Assembly: GCF_003311635.1 (NCBI RefSeq) | Contig: NZ_QEXL01000009.1 | Coordinates: forward strand, 97,755-161,754 | Reading direction: 5' to 3' | DNA length: 64,000 bases | DNA from: Novacetimonas cocois | Lineage (GTDB): Bacteria > Pseudomonadota > Alphaproteobacteria > Acetobacterales > Acetobacteraceae | Part shown: piece after piece, positions 46,930 to 55,909 of the stretch | Layout: the number at the start of each line of letters is the position of its first letter | Numbering within the stretch: the stretch's first letter is position 1 | Made by a program: the position numbers and the translations under genes | The notes under the pieces: model-generated | What the model was told of the DNA's origin: nothing | Seen by the model: only the letters and a program-made list of their open reading frames with translations | Database searches by the model: none

Positions 46930-48162
46930 ATGTCCATTCCCGGCGGGGACACATCATCGGGGCGGGCCGCGGCAGCGGACCGCCAGATGGGCGGGGTATC
47001 CCCCCTTCCGCCCGGCGACGCGCCGGATGACGCGACGATCAGGGCGCGTACCGATGCCTATTTCAACCGCACGCGCGACATTGTCACCCATTTCGGGGAC
47101 TGCACCGTCACCTATGCGCTGTTCCTGCGTCGTCCGGTCGTCTCCGCCCCGCGGCTGATGGTCGACTGGCTGGAACGCGTGGCCCGGGCGCGCGGGATGG
47201 AAGTGACGTGCGAGGTGATGTTTCCCGAGGGGACATGGGTCGGCGCGGGGGAGCCGCTGGTCTATGTCACGGGGTCGTTCGCGCGGCTTGCGGATCTGGA
47301 AACGCTGCTCCTGCAGCAGCTGGGGCCGGTGTGCGTCGCCGCGCATAATGCCTACCAGATGGCGCTGGCGCTTCCGAACGTGCGTTTCATGGCGATGGAG
47401 GCGCGGCACTGCGCCGGTTATGAAATGCAGGTCCAGATGGCCTATGGCGCGTCGGTCGGCAGCCGCGCCGCGCAGGCCGAAGGGGCGCTGGGGTTCATCG
47501 GGGGCGCCAACGATGCCACCGCGCCGTATTTCGACACCGCCTTCGGGCTTGGCACGATGCCGCATGCCCTGATCGGGTATGCCGGATCGACCCTGCGCGC
47601 GGCGGAGATGTTCCACGAGGTCTATCCCGATTCCGACCTGGTCGTGCTGGTGGACTATTTCGGGCGGGAACTGACAGACGGGCTGGAGGTGTGTCGCCGT
47701 TTTCCTGACCTTGCGGCGGCAGGACGGCTCAGCCTGCGGCTCGATACCCATGGTGGCCGTTTTCTGGAAGGGCTGGACCCGCAGGGATCCTATGCCGCGC
47801 TGGAACGCAACACGCCGGGTACGATCCGCCGCTATCGTTCGGACAAGGAACTGCGTTACCTTGTGGGAACGGGCGTGTCGGCCGCCGCCATCTGGCGCAT
47901 GCGTGAGGTGCTGGATGCCGCGGGCTTCCCGCATGTGCGCATTGTCGCCTCTTCGGGTTTCAGCGTGGAAAAATGTCTCACCATGGCGGATGCCCACGCG
48001 CCGGTGGATGTCATCGGCACGGGATCGTTCATTCCCGACCACTGGTCCGAAACCTATGCCACCGCGGACATTGTTGCCTATGACGGGGAACCGCGGGTAA
48101 AGGTCGGACGGGAATTCCTGCTGCGTCATGCGCATGGGCGCGATACGGCGCGCCCTTCCTGA
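46930..48162 (+). CDS. pncB: Nicotinate phosphoribosyltransferase
   Basis: 410 residues from the ATG at 46930, preceded by GAGGGG; earlier in-frame starts exist. It has the NAPRTase barrel blocks ARTDAYFNRTRDIV, FPEGTWVGAGEPLVYVTGSF, FMAMEARHC, GFIGGANDATAPYFD and RLDTHGGRF. FSVEKC and IGTGSFIPDHW follow. It joins nicotinate to phosphoribosyl pyrophosphate in NAD salvage. It belongs to the shorter family form, so substrate choice (nicotinate against nicotinamide) is from family resemblance. Confidence 0.85.
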   Translation: MSIPGGDTSSGRAAAADRQMGGVSPLPPGDAPDDATIRARTDAYFNRTRDIVTHFGDCTVTYALFLRRPVVSAPRLMVDWLERVARARGMEVTCEVMFPEGTWVGAGEPLVYVTGSFARLADLETLLLQQLGPVCVAAHNAYQMALALPNVRFMAMEARHCAGYEMQVQMAYGASVGSRAAQAEGALGFIGGANDATAPYFDTAFGLGTMPHALIGYAGSTLRAAEMFHEVYPDSDLVVLVDYFGRELTDGLEVCRRFPDLAAAGRLSLRLDTHGGRFLEGLDPQGSYAALERNTPGTIRRYRSDKELRYLVGTGVSAAAIWRMREVLDAAGFPHVRIVASSGFSVEKCLTMADAHAPVDVIGTGSFIPDHWSETYATADIVAYDGEPRVKVGREFLLRHAHGRDTARPS

Positions 48163-48258
48163 CCCGGCGGCCCGGGGGATGTCGCGCAAATCGCGATGCC
48201 TTTTCCCATGGGATTTTTCCCTGTGGGCTCGCCCTTTATTCCAACGAAAGGCCGGATC

Positions 48259-48627
48259 GTGTCGGAAACTCTATTCGCTCCCGAAGGGGGCTGGCGTGTG
48301 CGTATCATTGATCTGTCCGGTGGCGCGGAAGACAATATCGTGGAGGAGATCGGCGGCTTTCCCGACCTGATCCACGCAAACGCCTTTGCCCGCGCCTATG
48401 TCCGTGACAGCATCGAACGCTGCCGCAGCGCCGGACTGTCGCCCAAGGAAGTGCTGCAGGCGTGGTTTGCCTATGGCGAGGATGCGGAGGTGCTGGAAGC
48501 CGGGGAAAATGGCTGGCGTTCAGCCAACGAACTGGATGATTTCGCCGCCCATCGCGCATCGGAAATGGAACGCGACTGGCGTGCGCTCGACCCGCGCCGT
48601 TCAGATGACGAGGACGAGGTGGAGTAA
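48259..48627 (+). CDS. Conserved hypothetical protein
   Basis: 122 residues from the GTG at 48259, which has AAAGG upstream; an in-frame ATG at 48196 would add a poor N-terminus. The body (WRVRIIDLSGGAEDNIVEEIGGFPDLIHANAFARAYVRDSIERCR, then EVLQAWFAYGEDAEVL) looks like a compact soluble domain. It ends in a very acidic tail (DDEDEVE). No domain recognised. It lies between pncB and gltX on the same strand. Confidence 0.65.
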   Translation: MSETLFAPEGGWRVRIIDLSGGAEDNIVEEIGGFPDLIHANAFARAYVRDSIERCRSAGLSPKEVLQAWFAYGEDAEVLEAGENGWRSANELDDFAAHRASEMERDWRALDPRRSDDEDEVE

Positions 48628-48700
48628 CCCCATCCGGACCGGCGTCGGATGACGCATCTGGTGGCTGGTTTTTCTGGCGCGATCACCGCATAAAGGGCGC

Positions 48701-50035
48701 ATGAAACTCCGTTTTGCGCCCAGTCCGACCGGACTGATCCATGTTGGCAACGCCCGGCAGGCGATCGCCAACGCCCTGTATGCCCGCCATTATGGCGGCC
48801 GGTTCCTTCTGCGTATCGACGATACGGACGTGGCCCGTTCAAAGGAGGAATACGTCACGGCATTGCAGGCGGACCTGCAATGGCTGGGCATCGAATGGGA
48901 TGAATTCGTGCGCCAGTCGGACCGGCTGGACCGCTACGCCCTGGCGATCGAACACCTCAGGTCCACCGGCCGGCTGTATCCGTGTTTCGAGAGCGAGCAG
49001 GAGCTTGCCTCCAAGCGCGAGGCGCGGATTCGCGCGCGCAAGCCGCCGATCTATGACCGCGCCATGCTGAAACTGACGCCGCAGCAGCGCGCGCAGGCCG
49101 AGGCCAATGGCAAGGTGCCTTACTGGCGTTTCCGCCTGTCGGACCGCACGGTGCGCTGGGACGACATGGTCATGGGCGAAAGCCGGGTCAAGCTGACGGC
49201 GATTTCCGATCCGGTGCTGGTCCGCGCCGACGGGACGGTGCTGTATACGCTGGCCTCCGTCGTTGATGATATCGAAACCGGCATCACCCACGTCGTGCGT
49301 GGCGAGGACCACCTGACCAATACCGGCGTGCAGATCGACATCGCCACGGCGCTGGGCGCGGCACCGGATCGTTTCCGATTCGCGCATCTGCCGCTCCTGC
49401 TTGATGAAGGGGGTGGCAAGCTGTCGAAGCGTTTCGATGGGCTGTCGCTGCGCTCCCTGCGGCAGGACGGGATCGAACCGACCGCCATTGTCTCCTACCT
49501 CGCGCGGCTGGGCAGCGCGGACGACCCCGAGCCCATGTCCTTTGCCGAACAGGCGGCTGCTTACGATCTGTCGCGTGTCTCGCGCTCCGCCGCGCGGTTC
49601 GACATGCGCCAGCTGCTGGGCCTGAACCGCCGCATCATGCACACCATGCCGTTCGAGGAGGTGCGTCCGCGCCTGCCCGAGGGCGCGACGGAGGCCTTCT
49701 GGCTGGCGGTGCGCGGCAACGTGGACATGATTGGCGAGCTGCGTCACTGGTGGGACGTGGTGGCCGGGTCCATTGTCCCCCCCGTCATGGAGGCGCAGGA
49801 CCGTGACTACCTGCTCAGGGCCGTGGACCTGCTGCCTGCGGAGCCGTGGAATGCCGAGACGTGGAAATCATGGACCACCGCCCTGAAGGAGGCGACGGGA
49901 CGCACGGGCAGGGCCCTGTTCCATCCCCTGCGCCTTGCCCTGACGGGCGAGGAAAAGGGGCCGGAGATGCGCGATCTGCTGCCGCTGATGAGATATGACC
50001 GCGTGGCCGGGCGCCTGCGGATCGCGGCGCGATAG
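48701..50035 (+). CDS. gltX: Glutamyl-tRNA synthetase GltX
   Basis: 444 residues. The class I HIGH-equivalent is in RFAPSPTGLIHVGNARQA at the N-terminus. The KMSKS-equivalent is KLSKRFDGLSL (about residue 243). The discriminating middle domain (GEDHLTNTGVQIDIATALG) and a C-terminal anticodon-binding region are present. Many alphaproteobacteria carry two GltX paralogues, one of which charges tRNA-Gln for GatCAB amidation; which this is cannot be decided here. A hairpin terminator and a dispersed repeat follow. Confidence 0.95.
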   Translation: MKLRFAPSPTGLIHVGNARQAIANALYARHYGGRFLLRIDDTDVARSKEEYVTALQADLQWLGIEWDEFVRQSDRLDRYALAIEHLRSTGRLYPCFESEQELASKREARIRARKPPIYDRAMLKLTPQQRAQAEANGKVPYWRFRLSDRTVRWDDMVMGESRVKLTAISDPVLVRADGTVLYTLASVVDDIETGITHVVRGEDHLTNTGVQIDIATALGAAPDRFRFAHLPLLLDEGGGKLSKRFDGLSLRSLRQDGIEPTAIVSYLARLGSADDPEPMSFAEQAAAYDLSRVSRSAARFDMRQLLGLNRRIMHTMPFEEVRPRLPEGATEAFWLAVRGNVDMIGELRHWWDVVAGSIVPPVMEAQDRDYLLRAVDLLPAEPWNAETWKSWTTALKEATGRTGRALFHPLRLALTGEEKGPEMRDLLPLMRYDRVAGRLRIAAR

Positions 50036-50043
50036 AAGGAGGA

Positions 50044-50064
50044 GGGGACGGCTGTCCCCTTTTT
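50044..50064 (+). terminator. Intrinsic terminator after gltX
   Basis: GGGGAC-GGCT-GTCCCC (50044-50059) is directly followed by five T residues. It lies upstream of, and separate from, the dispersed repeat. Confidence 0.75.
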
Positions 50065-50097
50065 CCCGATCGGGCATTGCCCATTGGATGCCATCAG

Positions 50098-50210
50098 GGG
50101 AAAGTTTCTGGTGAAGCCTCTTGCAAAAAGCTTCGTAAGGACGCCGCCTTTTTGAAAAAGGCGGCGTCCAAAAACTTTCATTTCTTTTCAATAAGTTATT
50201 TCGAAACAGC
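50098..50210 (+). repeat. Convergent-gap clover repeat, copy 4
   Basis: Lies between gltX and the trmJ-like gene. Hairpin II is the strongest of the set: 15 complementary bases per arm, left arm GGACGCCGCCTTTTT (50139-50153), right arm 50155-50169. Hairpin I is degenerate on its left arm (GAAGCCTCTT). The outer arms AAAGTTTCTGG (50101-50111) and CCAAAAACTTTCA (50168-50180) pair. Confidence 0.8.
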
Positions 50211-50212
50211 CA

Positions 50213-50989
50213 TTACTGCTGCCGTGCCTTGCGCCCGCGCGCCAGTTCGGTCACCACGCCGTGGAGCGTGCGCAGTTCCTGTTCCGTCACCTCGCCCCGC
50301 AGGAAGAAATGGCGCAGGTTGCGCACCATGCCGGGGCGCTTCTGCTCGTTACGCAGGAAACCGCATTCATCAAGGTCGCCGATCAGGTGACGCATGAAAT
50401 TGTCCAGCTCCCCCTTGGTCGCGACATGGGTTTCGTTGGTCATCAGGGTGCGCGGCGGGGTCGTATCCTCGGTCATCCACCATTCATAGGCCATGATCAT
50501 CACGGCCTGCGCCAGGTTGAGCGACATGAACGCGGGATTGAGGGGATAGCGGATCAGCGCGTCGGCGCGGGCCATGTCCTCGTTATCCAGTCCCGCGCGT
50601 TCCGGCCCGAACAGCAGGCCGGTGCGCAGTCCCCGTTGCGATATGGCACGCAGTTCGGCCGCCCCGCCCCGCGCGGTCATAACCGGCTTGACGATATGGC
50701 GCGGACGCGGGCAGGTGGCAAAGACATGATGGAGGTCGGCCACCGCGTCATCGACCGTTTCATGCACGGTTGCGGATTCAAGGATGCGGTCCGCCCCGGA
50801 TGCCGCCCGCCATGCCCGTTCCTGCGGCCAGCCGTCGCGCGGCGCGACAAGGCGCATGTGAAACAGGCCGCCATTGGCCATCGCGCGCGCGGTGGTGCCG
50901 ATATTTTCGGCCATCTGCGGGCGGACAAGAATGACAACCGGACTGTTGCCGATGGGGCCGATATCCGCCCCGCCATCACGTCCGGTCAT
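50213..50989 (-). CDS. trmJ: TrmJ-like RNA 2'-O-methyltransferase (SpoU/TrmH superfamily)
   Basis: 258 residues from the ATG at 50989, which overlaps the cysS stop (ATGA). The SPOUT knot motifs are VVILVRPQMAENIGTTARAMANGG (motif 1), LLFGPERAGLDNEDM (motif 2) and YPLNPAFMSLNLAQAVMIMAYE (motif 3). The C-terminal helical extension fits TrmJ, which methylates position 32 of tRNAs. The exact target is inferred from family. It is coupled to cysS. Confidence 0.85.
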   Translation of the reverse strand: MTGRDGGADIGPIGNSPVVILVRPQMAENIGTTARAMANGGLFHMRLVAPRDGWPQERAWRAASGADRILESATVHETVDDAVADLHHVFATCPRPRHIVKPVMTARGGAAELRAISQRGLRTGLLFGPERAGLDNEDMARADALIRYPLNPAFMSLNLAQAVMIMAYEWWMTEDTTPPRTLMTNETHVATKGELDNFMRHLIGDLDECGFLRNEQKRPGMVRNLRHFFLRGEVTEQELRTLHGVVTELARGRKARQQ

Positions 50990-52353
50990 GCCTTCCTCCA
51001 CGTCGTGCCACCCGGTCCATCCTCCAGCACGATGCCCTGTTGGGCCAGTTCCTCGCGGATGGCGTCGGCGCGGGCGAAATCACGCGCCCTGCGTGCCGCC
51101 AGCCGTTCATCGATCAGGGTCTGTATCTCTTTTTCATCCACGTTCGCATCGCTGCGGAACCATGCGTCGGGCGTGCTGCCCAGCAGCCCGATCAGCCGGC
51201 CGGAGGCACGCAGTTCCCGCGCGGCCTGCACGTCCCCCGCCAGCGCCCGATCGGCCATCGCATGCATTTCCGCCAGCGCGCGGGGGGTATTGAGATCGTC
51301 GCACAATGCCTGAACGAAGCCCTCGGGCGGGGGCGTGTCCGCCGCATCGTCATCGGGCAGCGTCTCCAGCGCACGATAGAACCGGTCCAGCGTCTGGCGC
51401 GCGTCATCCAGCCCGTCGCGCGTGAAGTTCAGAACTGAGCGGTACTGCGCGCGCAGCAGCAGAAGGCGCAGCGCCTCTGCCGGGGTGTCGCGCAGCACGT
51501 CGCGCACGGTCAGGAAGTTGCCGAGGGACTTCGACATCTTCTCCCCATCCACCAGCAGCATCGCGTTATGCACCCAGTGGTTGGCGAAACGCCCGTGCGG
51601 ATGGCAGCACATGCTCTGCGCGCGTTCATTTTCATGATGGGGGAACAGCAGGTCCGACCCGCCGCCATGGATGTCGAAGCTTTCACCAAGGTAGTGATAC
51701 GACATGGCCGAACATTCGATGTGCCAGCCCGGACGCCCCCGGCCCCACGGGCTGTCCCATCCCGGCGTCTCCGCGTCGGAGGGCTTCCACAGTACGAAAT
51801 CGCCCGGCGCGCGCTTGTAATCCGCGACCTCCACCCGTGCGCCCGCCATCAGTTCGTCCGCGCTGCGGCCCGACAGTTCGCCATAATCGGGATAATCCGC
51901 GACCGAGAACAGGACATGGCCCCCCGCCTCATACGCGTGGCCATTGTCGATCAGTTCGCGGATCATCCGCTGCATCTGCTCGATATGGTGGGTGGCGCGG
52001 GGTTCGATGTCGGGCGGCAGGATGGCGACGGCGGCAAGGTCTTCGTGAAAATCACGGATGGTCCGCGCCGTCAGGGCCGAAATCGGTTCGTTGTTTTCGC
52101 GCGCGCGGGCGTTGATCTTGTCATCCACGTCCGTGATGTTGCGGACATAGGTGACGCGCGGATACAGGTGGCGCAGCAGGCGCACCAGCACGTCCGCCGT
52201 GACCATCGCGCGCAGGTTGCCGATATGCGCAAGGTCATAGACGGTTGGCCCGCAGTAATAGACGCGGACATTTTCAGGGTCGAGCGGCGTGAACGCAACC
52301 GTCTTGCGGCTTTTGCTGTCATGCAGGCTCAGGCGGGGCATTGTGTCGGACAT
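50986..52353 (-). CDS. cysS: Cysteinyl-tRNA synthetase CysS
   Basis: 455 residues. The N-terminal zinc-binding YYCGPTVYDLAHIGNLRA holds the HIGH motif. The second zinc region is in WHIECSAMSYHYLG, and KMSKSLGNFLTV is the KMSKS loop. The C-terminal DALR-like domain is present. The stop overlaps the start of the trmJ-like gene. Confidence 0.97.
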   Translation of the reverse strand: MSDTMPRLSLHDSKSRKTVAFTPLDPENVRVYYCGPTVYDLAHIGNLRAMVTADVLVRLLRHLYPRVTYVRNITDVDDKINARARENNEPISALTARTIRDFHEDLAAVAILPPDIEPRATHHIEQMQRMIRELIDNGHAYEAGGHVLFSVADYPDYGELSGRSADELMAGARVEVADYKRAPGDFVLWKPSDAETPGWDSPWGRGRPGWHIECSAMSYHYLGESFDIHGGGSDLLFPHHENERAQSMCCHPHGRFANHWVHNAMLLVDGEKMSKSLGNFLTVRDVLRDTPAEALRLLLLRAQYRSVLNFTRDGLDDARQTLDRFYRALETLPDDDAADTPPPEGFVQALCDDLNTPRALAEMHAMADRALAGDVQAARELRASGRLIGLLGSTPDAWFRSDANVDEKEIQTLIDERLAARRARDFARADAIREELAQQGIVLEDGPGGTTWRKA

Positions 52354-52431
52354 GATGCGCCTAGATGCGCCAGATACAGGGCCTGACGCAATACTCCTTG
52401 TGGTGCGAAAAAAGGGCGGTGGTGCGCGGCG

Positions 52432-54015
52432 TCAGCCGATTTCCTGTCCGATCTGCTTGATGTCATGGAAGGAGAGTTCGGGCTGTCCTTCCGCCGTGCG
52501 CCGCATCATGAACGCGGAGGAGGCAAGAAAGACCGGATCGCCATCGATATCATCGGCCATGGCGCTGCGGTTGACGCTGCAGAACGTCTCCAGCCGGTCG
52601 CGCGGGCCGGTGACCCAGCGGGCAAGGTTGTAGGGCGTCGATTCGAAGCCGATCGACACGCCGTATTCCCCCTTCAGCCGGGATTGCAGCACATCCAGCT
52701 GCAGCGTGCCGACCACGCCGACGATCGGGGGGGAGCCGTCCTGCGGGCGGAACAGCTGCACCACGCCTTCCTCGGCCAGTTCGGTCAGGGCCTGACGCAG
52801 CTTCTTGGCCTTCATCGCGTCATCAAGGCGCACGCGGCGCAGGATTTCAGGCGCGAAATAGGGCACGCCGGTAAAGCGCAGGTCCTCGCCCTCCGTCAGG
52901 GTATCGCCAATGCGCAGGGTGCCGTGGTTGGGAATGCCCACCACGTCGCCGGCAAAGGCTTCTTCGGCCAGCTGCCGGTCGCGCGCGAAGAAGAACTGCG
53001 GCGTGTGCAGGGCGAACTGCTTGCCGATGCGCACATGCTTGAGGCGCATGCCGCGCTGCAGCTTGCCCGAGCAGATTCGCGCGAACGCCATGCGGTCGCG
53101 GTGATTGGGGTCCATGTTCGCCTGGATCTTGAACACCAGCGCGGTCATCGCCTCCTCGTCCGCGTGGACGCTGCGGGTTTCGGTCGCCTGGTCGCGCGGC
53201 GGCGGCCCGAACGACGCCAGCGCGTCCAGCAGGTCGGTCACGCCGATTTCCTTCATCGCGCTGCCAAAGAACACGGGGGTAAGGTGGCCCGCGTTGAAGC
53301 TTTCGCGGTCGAATTCCGGCAGCGCCGCCTGCGCCAGTTCCAGCTCTTCAGCCAGCTGGATCATGCGCGGGTCCGACTGTTCCAGCTTTTCGGTCGTGTG
53401 CAGTTCGCGGCGGTACAGGTCATAGGTGCCGACGAACTTCCCCGCCCGTCCCACCGGCCATGTCGCGGGCGAGGTATCGAGCGCCAGCGAGGACGAGATT
53501 TCGTCAAGCAGCGCGAACGGGTCCTGTGCCTCGCGGTCCATCTTGTTGATGAAGGTGACGATGGGAATATCGCGCAGGCGGCAGATCTCGAACAGCTTGC
53601 GCGTCCGTGCCTCGATCCCCTTGGCCGCGTCGATCACCATCACCGCCGCGTCCACCGCCGTCAGCGTGCGGTAGGTGTCTTCGGAGAAGTCTTCATGGCC
53701 CGGCGTGTCGAGCAGGTTGAAGATGCAGTCGCCATATTCGAACGTCATGACCGAGGTCACGACCGAAATGCCGCGATCACGTTCGATCCCCATCCAGTCC
53801 GAACGCGTGCGCCGCCGTTCGCCCTTGGCCCGCACGTTGCCCGCCATCTGGATCGCGCCACCCGCGCGCAGGATGCGTTCGGTCAGCGTGGTCTTGCCCG
53901 CGTCGGGGTGGGAGATGATGGCGAATGTCCGCCGCCGTGCGATCTCGTGCGCGATGGTGCCGGGCGCGGCGGGCGTGGTGGCGTCGGACGTGGTGTCGGG
54001 GGCGGCGGCGTTCAT
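52432..54015 (-). CDS. prfC: Peptide chain release factor 3 (RF3, PrfC)
   Basis: 527 residues from the ATG at 54015 (AAGG 8 nt upstream); the ATG at 54021 is possible, and the longer frame to 54180 is not family-like. GTPase motifs are G1 SHPDAGKTTLTE, G3 DTPGHEDFSEDTYRTL and G4 NKMD. The RF3-specific segments RRTRSDWMGIERDRGISVVTSVM and GVVGTLQLDVLQSRLKGEYG are present. It recycles RF1 and RF2 after peptide release. It lies between rpsD and cysS on the same strand. Confidence 0.96.
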   Translation of the reverse strand: MNAAAPDTTSDATTPAAPGTIAHEIARRRTFAIISHPDAGKTTLTERILRAGGAIQMAGNVRAKGERRRTRSDWMGIERDRGISVVTSVMTFEYGDCIFNLLDTPGHEDFSEDTYRTLTAVDAAVMVIDAAKGIEARTRKLFEICRLRDIPIVTFINKMDREAQDPFALLDEISSSLALDTSPATWPVGRAGKFVGTYDLYRRELHTTEKLEQSDPRMIQLAEELELAQAALPEFDRESFNAGHLTPVFFGSAMKEIGVTDLLDALASFGPPPRDQATETRSVHADEEAMTALVFKIQANMDPNHRDRMAFARICSGKLQRGMRLKHVRIGKQFALHTPQFFFARDRQLAEEAFAGDVVGIPNHGTLRIGDTLTEGEDLRFTGVPYFAPEILRRVRLDDAMKAKKLRQALTELAEEGVVQLFRPQDGSPPIVGVVGTLQLDVLQSRLKGEYGVSIGFESTPYNLARWVTGPRDRLETFCSVNRSAMADDIDGDPVFLASSAFMMRRTAEGQPELSFHDIKQIGQEIG

Positions 54016-54223
54016 GTGCATATACCTTCGTGCGTCGCGCCATGCGACGGCACGACAGGGGCGCGCGCCGCAGGGGCGCGCACGGCAGGCCACAGGATAC
54101 CGGGGCAGGGCATGGCGGGCCAGCATGTCGTGGGCCACGAAACGGGACCCCACAAACACGTACGCCGGACGTGGAGGCAATGCCCCACGCCCGGCGCCAT
54201 GACAGCCCGGTTCCGGGTGTGGA

Positions 54224-54841
54224 TCAGCGAGAGTAGAATTCGATGACCAGGTTCGGTTCCATCTGGACCGGATACGGAACGTCCGACAGCTTCGCCGTGC
54301 GGAGGAAGGTGCCCTTCATCTGGCGATGGTCGACTTCCATGTATTCCGGCACGTCGCGTTCGCCGCTCTGCGCCGCGTCGAGCACGATCGCCAGCTGCTT
54401 GGACTTTTCGCGCACTTCGATCACGTCGCCATCACGTACCAGATAGGACGGGATGTTGACCTTGCGGCCGTTGACCATGACGTGGCCGTGGCTGATGAAC
54501 TGACGCGCGGCGAAGGGGGTGATCGCGAATTTCATGCGATAAACCACCGCGTCCAGGCGGCGTTCCAGCAGGTCGATCAGGTTTTCGGAGGTATCGCCCT
54601 TGCGACGGACGGCTTCGTCGTAATACTTGCGGAACTGCTTTTCGCCGATGTTGCCGTAATAGCCCTTGAGCTTCTGCTTCGCCATCAGCTGGATGGAGAA
54701 GTCCGACGGCTTCTGCTTGCGGCGCTGGCCATGCTGGCCGGGGCCGTATTCGCGCTTGTTGACCGGGGACTTAGCACGGCCCCACAGGTTGACGCCAAGG
54801 CGGCGGTTGATCTTGTACTTGCTCTCAAGGCGCTTGCTCAT
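54224..54841 (-). CDS. rpsD: 30S ribosomal protein S4
   Basis: 205 residues, the normal length. It opens [27 protein letters not shown] and includes [17 protein letters not shown] [12 protein letters not shown]. The S4 RNA-binding domain is [40 protein letters not shown]. It nucleates assembly of the 30S 5' domain. Here it stands outside any ribosomal-protein operon. In other bacteria S4 represses its own operon by binding a leader; a perfect hairpin lies in this gene's leader. Confidence 0.98.
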   Translation of the reverse strand: MSKRLESKYKINRRLGVNLWGRAKSPVNKREYGPGQHGQRRKQKPSDFSIQLMAKQKLKGYYGNIGEKQFRKYYDEAVRRKGDTSENLIDLLERRLDAVVYRMKFAITPFAARQFISHGHVMVNGRKVNIPSYLVRDGDVIEVREKSKQLAIVLDAAQSGERDVPEYMEVDHRQMKGTFLRTAKLSDVPYPVQMEPNLVIEFYSR

Positions 54842-55195
54842 TGCGCGCTCTCTTTCTTCGTCTGCATGGCGTGGCGTCTGGCATGGGCCATGAACACCGC
54901 GTCATGGTGTGGCACCGGTAGGTCCTGTTCCCCATGAACAGGACGGGCGCGTCCCGCATTAACCGGCGCCGGGGGAGCAATCACCCCTTCATCACATGGC
55001 GCCAGCCGGTCCGTCCGCGTTCCCGGCAGTCGGGCGCGTATAGGGGTACGGGATGTCAATGTCAATTCCCGTGCGGCCCTGTCCCGTCAAAACCCGGTAT
55101 CGCCTTGTGGGGTTGCCTGTTATGTTTCAGCTTTCCTGCACCCGCGTGGGCGCAGCATCCGCATGATGCGTACAGCAAGTTGAAGGATTTTCACG
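54842..55195. other. Divergent promoter region between rpsD and the HdeD-like gene
   Basis: 354 nt, no convincing gene. It contains a perfect hairpin GTCCTGTTC-CCCAT-GAACAGGAC (54922-54944), about 80-100 nt before the rpsD start on the minus strand. The part next to the HdeD-like gene has no obvious motif. Confidence 0.45.
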
Positions 55196-55750
55196 ATGGA
55201 CACGCCATTTACGCAGCGCTGGGGCCTGTTTGCCGGTCTGGGCGTGGTGCTGGTTCTGCTGGGATTCGTGGCGTGGGTCGATGCCATCACGGTCACGATG
55301 GCCAGCACGATCCTGCTGGGCCTGCTGCTGTTCCTTGGCGGCACGGTGCAGCTTGTGCATGCCTTTGTCGTGCGGGGATGGGGCGGACGGCTGATGTCGA
55401 TCCTTGGCGGTGCGCTCTATATCCTTGGCGGCACGCTGATGATGGAGGAACCGGCCACCGGCTCCATGGTCATCACCATCTTCCTGTCGGCCTGTCTTGT
55501 CGTCTCGGGCATCGGGCGCATCATCATGGCGATCCAGCAGCGCGGGCTGAGCGGATGGTGGATGATCCTGATGGGTGGTTTCATCAGCCTTCTGGTTGGT
55601 GTGGTCCTGTACATCACATTGCCCTGGTCGGGACTGTGGCTGATCGGGACGTTCATCGCGGTGGAACTGATCGCGGCGGGGATCGGCTGGATCCAGTTCG
55701 GGCTGGCCCTGCGTCAGGCCGTGTATCTGCCGCCCGGCAGGGATCTGTAG
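55196..55750 (+). CDS. HdeD-family membrane protein (DUF308)
   Basis: 184 residues with about six short hydrophobic helices in three pairs, for example GLGVVLVLLGFVAWVDA, TILLGLLLFLGGTVQLVHAF and GWWMILMGGFISLLVGVVLYI. The pattern and the recurring GxxxxLxG/F motifs fit the HdeD (DUF308) family, linked to acid resistance in enterobacteria. That would suit an acetic acid producer, but the physiological role here is inferred. A palindrome and a terminator follow. Confidence 0.85.
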   Translation: MDTPFTQRWGLFAGLGVVLVLLGFVAWVDAITVTMASTILLGLLLFLGGTVQLVHAFVVRGWGGRLMSILGGALYILGGTLMMEEPATGSMVITIFLSACLVVSGIGRIIMAIQQRGLSGWWMILMGGFISLLVGVVLYITLPWSGLWLIGTFIAVELIAAGIGWIQFGLALRQAVYLPPGRDL

Positions 55751-55768
55751 GCAATGCCGGATTTCCGG

Positions 55769-55808
55769 GCCGGGGCGATGATCATCGACGCATGATCATC
55801 GCCCCGGC
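55769..55808. other. Perfect 17-bp palindrome after the HdeD-like gene
   Basis: Arms of 17 nt, GCCGGGGCGATGATCAT (55769-55785) and its exact complement (55792-55808), flank a 6-nt loop CGACGC. No T-run follows. The motif GATGATCAT occurs inside each arm. It stands 11 nt before a conventional terminator, so it may be a protein-binding site or 3'-end stabiliser. Confidence 0.7.
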
Positions 55809-55819
55809 AAGCGGTTCAG

Positions 55820-55854
55820 GCCCCGTCGGCCATCTGCCGGACGGGGCTTTTTTT
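55820..55854 (+). terminator. Intrinsic terminator after the HdeD-like gene
   Basis: GCCCCGTC(C/G)GGC-type stem (55820-55830 with 55836-55847) is followed by seven T residues. Confidence 0.88.
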
Positions 55855-55909
55855 ATGGGCACCCTGAAGGGTCGGTCCCGTGCCACGGGCCGCCAGTGGA
55901 AGGTGGGGC

